DNA from: Verrucomicrobiales bacterium
GTDB lineage: Bacteria; Verrucomicrobiota; Verrucomicrobiia; Limisphaerales; F1-80-MAGS106
Direction: 5' to 3'
NCBI GenBank assembly: GCA_947487925.1
Contig: CANLCA010000146.1
Span: 1 to 6,972 of the forward strand
Length of the DNA stretch: 6,972 nucleotides
The notes below the pieces were generated by a model. It had not been told where the DNA came from. It made no database searches and worked only from the letters and a program-made list of their open reading frames with translations. Shown piece by piece: positions 1 through 6,293 of the stretch. The position numbers were made by a program, and so were the translations under genes. Each line of letters starts with the position of its first letter. Position 1 is the stretch's first letter.

Positions 1-29
1 AGCTAGGCCCCTCGAAAGCAAGACACAGG

Positions 30-1301
30 ATGACGATCTATAACCTGTTCCCCCTCTTGGCGGGGCCGATTTCAGAATGGCAAAGGCACTTTGCAAGGGC
101 CACTTCCATGGGATTCGAATGGGTGTTTCTCAATCCGATCCAACGACTGGGAGCCTCCCGCAGCCTCTATTCGATTGTTGATGGCTTCGACTTCAACCCA
201 GCCCTGCTCGACAGCGCGAGCTCCGAGACCCCCGAGAACCAAGTGCGGCGCATGTTGAGGGAAGCTCACGAAGCGGGCCTGAAGGTCATGATCGACCTGG
301 TCCTCAATCACTGCGCGATCGACTCACCGCTGACCCGCGAACACCCCGAGTGGTTCGTGCGCGAACCCAACGGCCGCATCGCCAACGCCTCCTGCATGCA
401 CGAGCGTCAAAAAGTCGTCTGGAAAGACTTGGCCCAGTTCGATCATCAGCGCACTCCTGATCCGGAAGGTCTTTATCGCCACTGCCTGCGCACCGTCGAA
501 CACCTCCTGGCGCTCGGTTTCCACGGCTTTCGTTGCGATGCGGCCTACCAAGTTCCACGCGCCTTCTGGCATCGCCTGATCCACGAAATAAAATCCCGAC
601 ATCATCACATCTGTTTTGTGGCCGAAACACTGGGATGCACTGCCGATCAGACAAAAGATACCGCACGCGCCGGCTTCGGTTATGTCTTCAACAGCTCGAA
701 GTACTGGAATTTCTACGATTGGTGGCTGATCGAGCAGTACAACCTCGTGCGGGAGACGGCGAGGTCCATCAGCTTCCCTGAAAGCCATGACACCCCGCGG
801 CTCTGCGCCGAGCTGCACGGCAACGTCAATGGATTGAAGCAGCGCTATCTCTTCGCAGCACTTTTTTCCGCCGGAGTGATGATGCCGGTTGGTTTTGAAT
901 TCGGATTCCGCAAGCCGTTGCATGTCATCCAAACCACGCCGGGCGACTGGGAAGACACCGGCATCGACCTCACGACCTACATCACTCGAGTGAACGCTAT
1001 CAAAAAGAGTCATGTGGTGTTCCAGGAGGAAAGCCCCACGAACATACTTCCCTGCAACAATCCGCACGTTCTTCTGATGTGGAAAGCTTCAGCCAAACAC
1101 CGGAACGAGGCTCTCTTGATTCTCAACAAGGATCCCTGGAATTATCAGGACTTTTACACGGATCATTTTCGTCATTTCATCCAATCGGGAGCCCCTTTGC
1201 GGGACGTGTCACCCGAGTTTCCCCTGGATTATATTCACGAGCCATTTCACTATGGCCTGCGACCCGGACAAGGCATCGTTCTCGTGACCTCACGCGAATG
1301 A
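30..1301 (+). CDS. GH13 alpha-amylase-superfamily enzyme, cytoplasmic, possibly 5'-truncated by the window edge
   Basis: A glycoside hydrolase family 13 enzyme, acting on alpha-glucans by hydrolysis or transfer. The four GH13 regions are visible in order: region I 'DLVLNHC' (D89-C95, with N93/H94), region II 'GFRCDAAY' with Arg168 and nucleophile Asp170, region III 'FVAETLG' with acid/base Glu199, and region IV 'PESHDT' with His253 and Asp254. The set is complete, so it should be active. There is no signal peptide, so it is cytoplasmic. At 423 residues it is a bare barrel with a short C-terminal sheet. From memory, the style ('YNLFPLLAGP', 'HPEWFVRE', 'FNSSKYWNF') resembles GH13 domains that occur alone or within long proteins near the GlgE maltosyltransferase pathway; GlgE itself has a different nucleophile motif. 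Substrate is therefore uncertain. ATG 30 has no well-placed ribosome site, and the frame is open back to base 3, so the real start may lie upstream. The next gene follows after 24 bases. Confidence 0.9.
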   Translation: MTIYNLFPLLAGPISEWQRHFARATSMGFEWVFLNPIQRLGASRSLYSIVDGFDFNPALLDSASSETPENQVRRMLREAHEAGLKVMIDLVLNHCAIDSPLTREHPEWFVREPNGRIANASCMHERQKVVWKDLAQFDHQRTPDPEGLYRHCLRTVEHLLALGFHGFRCDAAYQVPRAFWHRLIHEIKSRHHHICFVAETLGCTADQTKDTARAGFGYVFNSSKYWNFYDWWLIEQYNLVRETARSISFPESHDTPRLCAELHGNVNGLKQRYLFAALFSAGVMMPVGFEFGFRKPLHVIQTTPGDWEDTGIDLTTYITRVNAIKKSHVVFQEESPTNILPCNNPHVLLMWKASAKHRNEALLILNKDPWNYQDFYTDHFRHFIQSGAPLRDVSPEFPLDYIHEPFHYGLRPGQGIVLVTSRE

Positions 1302-1325
1302 CGCGTCGCGTACTAATCTGAACCT

Positions 1326-2216
1326 ATGGCTCACTCTTTCTTCCAAGCCCGGCAGGCTCTAAGTATCTTTGTCGCCGCGGTCGCGCTGCACCGTCCTTGG
1401 GTTGAAGCAGCCGAAGTTGCGGCCGCAGACAAAAGCCACTTCAACCTGCTGAATCCCGTGCCCGCATCATCGATGCGCGACTTGAGCACCGATCGACCGG
1501 ACAAAACAGAGAGCGCCTACACGGTGGACGCCGGGCATTTCCAAATCGAAATGGACTTGGTCACTTACGAACGCGATCATGACACCGCAGCGGGAGCGGA
1601 TACGTTGACGGAAAGTTGGGGCGTGGCGCCGATGAACCTCAAGATGGGTCTGTGGAATCACGTGGACTTCCAACTCATTTTGGACACGTTCGCTCATGTC
1701 CGAACAAAAGATCGCGCAATGGGCACACGCGTCATCCAACAGGGATTCGGCGACATCACCACTCGGCTCAAGGTAAACATTTGGGGGAATGACGCGGGGC
1801 GCACCGCATTTGCAATGATGCCCTTCGCCAAGTTTCCCACCAACCAGGACAACCTCGGAAATAGCGCCGTGGAATCCGGCCTGATCCTTCCCTTTGCCAT
1901 CGATTTGGGAGGTGGATTTGGCATGGGCCTCATGACTGAATTCGACTTCATCCGAAACAGCGCGAACTCCGATTACCATGCCGAATTCATCAACAGTATC
2001 ACGGTGAGCCGTGACATCGTCGGCGACCTCGGAGCGTATGTCGAATTTTGGTCCCTCGTCAGCAGGGAAGCGGGCTCGGAGTGGCAGGGAACCGTGGATC
2101 TTGGCCTCACATTTGGCCTGACCGATAACGTTCAGTTGGATGGCGGAATCAACATCGGCGTCACCCGTTCCGCACCGGATTTCCAGCCCTTCCTAGGGCT
2201 CTCGATGCGCTTCTAA
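1326..2216 (+). CDS. Outer-membrane beta-barrel protein, 'MetA-pathway of phenol degradation'-like transporter family
   Basis: Predicted outer-membrane beta-barrel, probably a channel for small molecules. Residues 1 to about 28 form a signal peptide: a hydrophobic stretch (ALSIFVAAVAL, 11-21), then a likely cleavage near 'VEA'. The mature start has the family-style segment 'LSTDRPDKTES' (53-63) followed by 'TVDAGHFQIEMDLV' (66-79). 'GFGDITTRLKVN' (140-151) is another typical block. Alternating polar/hydrophobic strands with turns run to the end, and the last residue is Phe296, the usual outer-membrane insertion signal. The length (296) is normal for such proteins. The family name (PF13557, putative MetA-pathway of phenol degradation) is historical; it does not show that phenol is a substrate. 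The gene starts 24 bases after the GH13 stop and could share its transcript. No clear Shine-Dalgarno site precedes ATG 1326. Export and barrel fold are well supported; the cargo is unknown. Confidence 0.85.
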   Translation: MAHSFFQARQALSIFVAAVALHRPWVEAAEVAAADKSHFNLLNPVPASSMRDLSTDRPDKTESAYTVDAGHFQIEMDLVTYERDHDTAAGADTLTESWGVAPMNLKMGLWNHVDFQLILDTFAHVRTKDRAMGTRVIQQGFGDITTRLKVNIWGNDAGRTAFAMMPFAKFPTNQDNLGNSAVESGLILPFAIDLGGGFGMGLMTEFDFIRNSANSDYHAEFINSITVSRDIVGDLGAYVEFWSLVSREAGSEWQGTVDLGLTFGLTDNVQLDGGINIGVTRSAPDFQPFLGLSMRF

Positions 2217-2516
2217 AACAGCTCACTTTTTAGGAGCTTCAACTGCTGGGGCCTATTAGGGCAACTCCACCCTGAACCCGACCAGGTTTGCCGAGGAAGC
2301 ACTCCAGAGGCTTCATGCTTCAAACCGTAGTTGGGCGAGTCGAAGATATTCACAACGACTTCGATGAGAGAAGGTTGACGAGGAACGAGGCAGTTCTTTC
2401 TGGGTTTGGCGAGCGGTTTTGAAAATTTCATTGCCAGGAACTACCCAAGATTTGCCCTGGGCAACTGCCGTTTTAAGATTGAAAGGTCGGGGGCGAATCT
2501 CCGAAACTACGACGCC
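2217..2516. other. Intergenic gap with weak inverted repeats
   Basis: These 300 bases separate the barrel gene from the preferred P450 start. Just after the stop codon, AGCTC (2220-2224) pairs with GAGCT (2234-2238) around a 9-base loop, but no T-run follows, so it is a poor terminator. A second inverted repeat, TCGAAG (2340-2345) and CTTCGA (2359-2364), encloses 13 bases and could be an operator half-site pair or a weak hairpin. If the P450 used TTG 2406, its first 37 codons would fall here, but those residues look unlike a P450 N terminus. A TTGACG at 2375-2380 has no acceptable -10 partner. No RNA gene or convincing small reading frame was seen. Confidence 0.5.
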
Positions 2517-3707
2517 ATGGCCGACAACTCGGATCTGCGTGATCCCTTCCGCGAAGCTCGCAACAAAGACGGCGTCATGCTCTGCCCGTTTCAGGGGGAG
2601 ACGCTGCCCATGGTCCTGCGTCACCACGACGTGCGAGAGGCGGCCAAGGATTGGAAGACCTACAGCTCGGACGCCCCGTTTCGAGTGCCGATCCCGTCGG
2701 AGGAAGCGGTCCGATCGATGCGCCAGTTGCCCATCGAAACCGACCCGCCAGAACACACGGAGTATCGTGCTATCGTCGAGCCGTTCTTCCAGCGCGCCAA
2801 GCAGCCCGAGGTAATCGAGAAGGTGGAGGCGTTGATCGCGGAAAAGATTTCCCTCTCGCTGAGCCGGGATTCCATCGAGATCGTGGATATGTTTGCGCTG
2901 CCCGTGCAATCGCGCGCGCTCACCTACCTTCTCAACGTGCCGGAGTCCGAGGCCAACACATGGATCGGCTGGGGCATGCACGTCTTCAAGGTCACAGGCG
3001 GTGAGTTCAAGAAAGGGACGGCGCTCGAGGACTACCTGCGTGGGCAGTTCGACCGCGCCAAGGCGAACCCAGGCGAGGATTTTTTTAGCGCGTTGACGAA
3101 AGCCCGCTATCGCGGCCGCCCGCTGACGGACGAGGAGATGATGGGTTTTGGCAACCTCACCTTCGCCGGCGGACGCGACACGATCATCCACAGCATTTCC
3201 TCCATCATCGCCTACCTGGGCCGGAATCCCGCCGCTTTGGAGTATCTCAGGGAGGATCCCAAGCGCCTAGTCCACGCAGGAGAGGAATTCTTCCGCGTCT
3301 TCATGCCGCTCACCCACATCGGGCGAGTCTGTCCCGTGGATACCGAGGTTCATCGTGTGCCTGTGAAGGCAGGTGGGCGCGTGTCTCTCGGCTGGGCCTC
3401 AGCGAATTTCGACGAAACCGTGTTCGACGCGCCGGAGGAGATTCGCCTCGACCGCAAACCTAACCCGCATATTTCGTTCGGCTTCGGGGCTCACCTCTGT
3501 CTCGGGGCGCCCCACGCGCGCTTGATCGTGCGCAGCCTGTTGCAGGCGCTGACTGGGCGCGTGGAGAAGATCACCGTGCTCGAGGCGAAAGAGCACCTCG
3601 AAAACGAAGAGCGCTATCAACGCTCGAACGGCTACGACTCTTTGACCGTCAAGCTGACGCCGCTGAACAGACCCGCGAAGTCCACCTCGCCACTGGGTGC
3701 AGGATGA
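2517..3707 (+). CDS. Cytochrome P450 monooxygenase, soluble bacterial type
   Basis: A haem-thiolate monooxygenase that would insert one oxygen atom into an organic substrate using electrons from a ferredoxin or flavodoxin system. Numbering here is from ATG 2517 (396 residues, usual for soluble bacterial P450s). The C-helix 'HTEYR' (80-84) supplies the haem-propionate His/Arg. The I-helix is 'FAGGRDT' (216-222) with the Asp221-Thr222 oxygen-activation pair. The K-helix ExxR is Glu257-Phe-Phe-Arg260. The haem loop 'FGFGAHLCLG' (321-330... beginning SFGFG at 321) carries the ligand Cys328, followed by 'PHARL'. There is no membrane anchor. A longer frame from TTG 2406 adds 37 residues of unlike character; I prefer ATG 2517, which gives the 'MADNSDLRDPF' start typical of the family. 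Neither start has a good ribosome site. No ferredoxin or reductase gene is in the window. The propeller gene follows after 48 bases. Subfamily and substrate cannot be told. Confidence 0.93.
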   Translation: MADNSDLRDPFREARNKDGVMLCPFQGETLPMVLRHHDVREAAKDWKTYSSDAPFRVPIPSEEAVRSMRQLPIETDPPEHTEYRAIVEPFFQRAKQPEVIEKVEALIAEKISLSLSRDSIEIVDMFALPVQSRALTYLLNVPESEANTWIGWGMHVFKVTGGEFKKGTALEDYLRGQFDRAKANPGEDFFSALTKARYRGRPLTDEEMMGFGNLTFAGGRDTIIHSISSIIAYLGRNPAALEYLREDPKRLVHAGEEFFRVFMPLTHIGRVCPVDTEVHRVPVKAGGRVSLGWASANFDETVFDAPEEIRLDRKPNPHISFGFGAHLCLGAPHARLIVRSLLQALTGRVEKITVLEAKEHLENEERYQRSNGYDSLTVKLTPLNRPAKSTSPLGAG

Positions 3708-3755
3708 AATGGATGACCTACTGAGGGGTGCGTTCCTTCTCGACTAACTCATGAC

Positions 3756-5054
3756 ATGAACACGACAATGAACCCGCTGAATTCGCTCCTGCTCGCCTTC
3801 GCCACCCTCCTCTCCATCACGCTTGGTGGAGCCGCTTCAGACTGGCCGGAATTTCGCGGCGGATCGGAGCGGAGCGGCATTTGGAACGAGCCGGGGCTGC
3901 CAGCGACCCTGCCCAAGGAAGGCCCGAAAATTCTCTGGAAGCAGACACTCGGCTCGGGTTATGCCGGTCCCGCGGTCGCGGACGGCAGGCTGTTCATCAT
4001 GGACCGCCTCAATCCGTCCGATACGAACGCGGCGGACACTGAACGACTCCTTTGCCTCGATGCGAATGACGGCAAGCAGCTCTGGCAACTTCCATACCCT
4101 CGAGCCCTCAAGCTCAAAGGCGGCTACGACAACGGCCCCCGCTGCACACCCACCGTCCGAGACGGACGCGTGTATGCCTTTGGCGCGATGGGCGACCTGC
4201 ATTGCGTCGACGCCAAATCCGGAGCCGTCATCTGGAAGAAGGATTTGATGGCCGAAAGCGCAGCCGTGGTGCCGGATTGGGGATTCGCCAACGCGCCTTT
4301 GATCGAGGGAAAAATGCTCCTCGTGCAGGCCGGCGCCAAACCGGGTGGAACTGTCATGGCTTTCGACAAGAACACAGGGAAGGAGCTCTGGCGAGCGCTC
4401 GACGACAGGGTGGGCTATTCGCCTATCATCGCGATCAACGCCTCTGGATGTCGGCAGCTCATCGTGTGGACAGGAGAGGCGCTGTGCTCACTGAACCCAG
4501 TGGACGGCTCGGTGTTCTGGCGCTTGAATCGAAAGCTCGCGTGGGACCAGGCCATCTCAGTGCCAACTTTTCACGCCGGACTGAACCTCGTGCTCTTCCC
4601 ATCCGACCGGGAGGGGTGCATCGCCCTCAAACTCGGCCGCGACAAGCCGACTGCCACTGTCGCGTGGGATCGCACGACCCTCGGTTGCCTGCACACCTCG
4701 CCCATCCTCGTCGGTGACCACGTCTACGCACTGAACCATTATGGTTCGGACAAGGCTGCCTGCGGCGATCTGCGCTGTCTCGACGTAGCAGATGGCAACC
4801 TCGTCTGGGCGGAAAAAAGCGTGACGACGCTCAAGGGCTTTGCGCACGCCACGATTACCCGCAACGCGGCCAACGACACATGGTATATCACCAACGACCT
4901 TGGCGAACTCATCCTCGCCCGTGCGACACCCGAAGGCTTCAAAGAACTCGCTCGTGCCCAGCTCACCGGAAAGACGTGGAGCCATCCCGCCTACGCGAAT
5001 GGTCGCATCTATTCCCGAAGCGAAACCAGCCTCGTCTGTGCGTCACTCAAATAG
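3756..5054 (+). CDS. Exported PQQ-like beta-propeller repeat protein
   Basis: A secreted or periplasmic beta-propeller of the PQQ-binding-like (quinoprotein/BamB-like) superfamily. Residues 1 to about 27 form a signal peptide (hydrophobic run LLLAFATLLSITLGGAA, 11-27) and the mature protein opens with 'DWPEFRGG' (29-36), a start common in such proteins of Planctomycetota and Verrucomicrobiota. Blade repeats of the form 'LxCLDxxxGxxxW' recur at 98-110 (LLCLDANDGKQLW), 148-160, 200-212, 243-255 and 339-351, so at least five blades can be read directly; degenerate blades at 61-80 and 400-430 probably complete the ring. I see no c-type haem CxxCH motif and no evident catalytic dehydrogenase signature, so PQQ binding or enzyme activity is not shown; a scaffold or binding role is as likely. 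ATG 3756 is preferred; Met5 (3768) is an alternative. A three-codon ATG-ACA-TGA sits at 3751-3759, overlapping the start. The gene may be co-transcribed with the P450, 48 bases upstream. Confidence 0.88.
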   Translation: MNTTMNPLNSLLLAFATLLSITLGGAASDWPEFRGGSERSGIWNEPGLPATLPKEGPKILWKQTLGSGYAGPAVADGRLFIMDRLNPSDTNAADTERLLCLDANDGKQLWQLPYPRALKLKGGYDNGPRCTPTVRDGRVYAFGAMGDLHCVDAKSGAVIWKKDLMAESAAVVPDWGFANAPLIEGKMLLVQAGAKPGGTVMAFDKNTGKELWRALDDRVGYSPIIAINASGCRQLIVWTGEALCSLNPVDGSVFWRLNRKLAWDQAISVPTFHAGLNLVLFPSDREGCIALKLGRDKPTATVAWDRTTLGCLHTSPILVGDHVYALNHYGSDKAACGDLRCLDVADGNLVWAEKSVTTLKGFAHATITRNAANDTWYITNDLGELILARATPEGFKELARAQLTGKTWSHPAYANGRIYSRSETSLVCASLK

Positions 5055-5074
5055 GGGGTTTGGAGTTGTGGCGG

Positions 5075-5088
5075 GCGATGCGCATCGC
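5075..5088. repeat. Perfect 14-base palindrome, possible operator or hairpin
   Basis: GCGATGC followed directly by its reverse complement GCATCGC. It lies 21 bases after the propeller stop and 88 bases before the carbonic anhydrase ATG. With no loop bases and no T-run after it, it is not a standard intrinsic terminator. A dimeric-regulator site, or chance in GC-rich DNA, are the remaining options. Confidence 0.5.
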
Positions 5089-5123
5089 TCGATCCCCACC
5101 GTGAATCACTTCGGATTACCCTA

Positions 5124-5151
5124 TTGGATCGTTAAGTATTGCTCGCATATT
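5124..5151 (+). promoter_or_regulatory. Weak sigma70-like promoter candidate for the carbonic anhydrase gene
   Basis: TTGGAT (5124-5129, 3 of 6 matches to TTGACA) and CATATT (5146-5151, 4 of 6 matches to TATAAT) are separated by 16 bases, in an AT-richer patch ending 25 bases before ATG 5177. The placement is reasonable but the match is poor, and promoter consensus in this lineage may differ. Confidence 0.22.
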
Positions 5152-5176
5152 CTGAGTCCGTTACCCTCCAAATTCA

Positions 5177-5836
5177 ATGAGACTCCATCACACCATCATC
5201 GCGGGGGCACTCACTGCGCTTCTTGCCACAAGCGCGCTCTCCTTCGCCGCTGAGCACGCCAAGTCGGTAAGCCCGGACGACGCCTTGGCAAAACTCCAAG
5301 CGGGCAATAAGCGCTTTGCCACAAGGAAGATCACCGAGGGCAAGCCCGTTGCCGCTCAGCGGGCGAAGACGGCCCAATCCCAGCAGCCCTTTGCTATTAT
5401 CGTCGGTTGCGCGGACTCGCGAACGTCGCCCGAATTGGTCTTCGACCAAAACCTCGGCGCTTTATTTGTCGTCCGCACTGCGGGTAACCTCGTGGGTGAA
5501 CATGGCTTGGGCAGTATCGAATATGCGGTCGAGCACCTCGGCGCTCGCTTGATCGTCGTGCTCGGCCACGAGCGTTGTGGCGCGGTCGCATCGGCGTTGG
5601 CCACCGCCACTGCGCCCGGCAATGTTAATTCCCTGGTGCGTGATATCCAACCCGCTGTTCAAGCGACGAAGGGGAGGGCAGGTGACATGCTTGACCTCAC
5701 CGTGAAAGAGAACGCCAAGCTCGTCGCGGCCAAGATTCGTACCGAGGCCAAGCTCGGGGATTTGGCGAAACAAGTTCGCGTCGTGGTCGGAGTCTATGAC
5801 CTTGACACGGGAACTGTCGCATGGGCCAAAGAGTAG
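5177..5836 (+). CDS. Beta-class carbonic anhydrase with signal peptide (periplasmic)
   Basis: Catalyses reversible hydration of CO2 to bicarbonate. The beta-class active site is complete: zinc ligands Cys78, His131 and Cys134, and the catalytic dyad Asp80/Arg82 in 'CADSRTSPE' (78-86). The conserved 'FVVRTAGN' (97-104) and 'VLGHERCGAV' (128-137) blocks are intact. Residues 1 to about 25 form a signal peptide (TIIAGALTALLATSALSFA, 6-24, cleavage near AFA-like 'SFAA'), so the enzyme should act in the periplasm, unlike the cytoplasmic Can-type enzymes. The mature length of about 194 residues is normal for the family. 'SPDDALAKLQAGNKRF' (32-47) is the usual N-terminal helix. No good ribosome site precedes ATG 5177, but the signal peptide begins exactly there, which fixes the start. 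It stands 122 bases from the propeller gene and probably has its own promoter. No bicarbonate transporter is nearby. Confidence 0.95.
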   Translation: MRLHHTIIAGALTALLATSALSFAAEHAKSVSPDDALAKLQAGNKRFATRKITEGKPVAAQRAKTAQSQQPFAIIVGCADSRTSPELVFDQNLGALFVVRTAGNLVGEHGLGSIEYAVEHLGARLIVVLGHERCGAVASALATATAPGNVNSLVRDIQPAVQATKGRAGDMLDLTVKENAKLVAAKIRTEAKLGDLAKQVRVVVGVYDLDTGTVAWAKE

Positions 5837-5944
5837 TCTCGCACTGCCATGCGTCCCTGGGGGGGTTATCAAATGGGTCAGAACCGTTGATGAGTCCTAT
5901 GTCCTAACGGGATCAACCATGCTGGGCGGGGGGGCAATCCAGAT

Positions 5945-5950
5945 TATAAT
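5945..5950 (+). promoter_or_regulatory. Isolated consensus -10 hexamer (TATAAT)
   Basis: A perfect TATAAT in a GC-rich gap. Because it lies in the palindrome ATTATAAT (5943-5950), the same hexamer reads on the minus strand too. No -35 hexamer is recognisable at 16-18 bases on either side. If active on the + strand it would start RNA near 5957, about 340 bases before the lipoprotein gene. Confidence 0.2.
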
Positions 5951-6034
5951 ACGCGGTGGAGCGACCCTGAGATCCGCAACAGCTTGAGCGACGTGGGCCC
6001 GGGACGAGGCGAGATGGTTGGAAGTGGGGGTAGG

Positions 6035-6055
6035 TGCGATGGAGGCGTCCATGCA
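6035..6055. repeat. Imperfect hairpin with GGCG loop
   Basis: TGC (6035-6037) and ATGGA (6039-6043) pair with TCCAT (6048-6052) and GCA (6053-6055), leaving a single bulged G at 6038 and a 4-base loop. It ends 7 bases before the next hairpin, so the two form a compact structured unit of about 48 bases. Confidence 0.5.
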
Positions 6056-6057
6056 TC

Positions 6058-6082
6058 AAAAAGAAGGGCCCGACGGCCCTTC
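6058..6082 (-). terminator. Rho-independent terminator-like hairpin, reading on the minus strand
   Basis: GAAGGGCC (6063-6070) is the exact reverse complement of GGCCCTTC (6075-6082), with a 4-base loop. The + strand has five A residues at 6058-6062 directly before the stem, so an RNA made from the minus strand would have an 8-pair GC-rich stem followed at once by five U. No T-run follows on the + side (CAATCCCC), so it would not end + transcripts by this route. No minus-strand gene lies just to the right, so its purpose is unclear: it may stop antisense transcription or end an unannotated RNA. Confidence 0.6.
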
Positions 6083-6293
6083 CAATCCCCCAGCTGAAGC
6101 TTCGGAGTTCCCCTACCGTTCAATTCAAGGCCGGGCGGGGAAACCGTTGCGTTGAAGCCCGACTCCATCGAGCATACCTGGCTTTTATTGGGCTTTTGCT
6201 TTCGACTTCCATGACGATAGGCTAGGCGCTTCGAACCGTCGATTTCACGCGGAAAGTATTTCCATTTTCAACAAGAAACGCCATTATTCTCCG

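Larger units (their letters stand above)
5837..6293. other. Long intergenic region with hairpins, no convincing gene
   Basis: These 457 bases lie between the carbonic anhydrase and lipoprotein genes. The left part holds G-runs (CTGGGGGGG at about 5859-5867; GGGCGGGGGGGC at about 5924-5935) and an inverted pair GTTGAT (5886-5891) / ATCAAC (5912-5917) with a 20-base gap. TATAAT occurs at 5945-5950 inside the palindrome ATTATAAT. Two hairpins lie side by side at 6035-6055 and 6063-6082 (separate entries). Short reading frames on both strands (for example minus 5944-6168, 74 codons) cross the hairpins, have odd composition and match nothing I recognise. The layout suits an interspersed intergenic repeat or an unannotated RNA, but neither is shown. 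Confidence 0.5.

Noticed and set aside
324..1067. Minus-strand reading frame (247 codons) opposite the GH13 gene
   Set aside because: The + strand carries an intact GH13 catalytic set; the minus product has no recognisable motif.
30..1301. GH13 gene as GlgE maltosyltransferase itself
   Set aside because: As I recall it, GlgE is longer and has an Asn-Pro-His context after its nucleophile; here it is 'FRCDAAYQVP', and the N-terminal GlgE domains are not in the window.
2375..2403. TTGACG as a -35 box for the P450 gene
   Set aside because: The hexamer 17 bases downstream is TTCTGG, not a -10, and neighbouring spacings are no better.
2313..3191. Long minus-strand reading frame (292 codons) opposite the P450 gene
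   Set aside because: It lies opposite a gene with all P450 motifs, is rich in Arg/His/Val as expected for an antisense shadow of GC-rich code, and shows no domain.
4202..4717. Alternative + frame (171 codons) inside the propeller gene
   Set aside because: Arg-rich product in a shifted frame across regular propeller repeats; a codon-bias shadow.
5944..6168. Minus-strand 74-codon frame as a small protein gene
   Set aside because: It runs across two hairpins including a terminator-like one, is rich in Pro, Ser and Leu, and has no ribosome site or recognisable domain.
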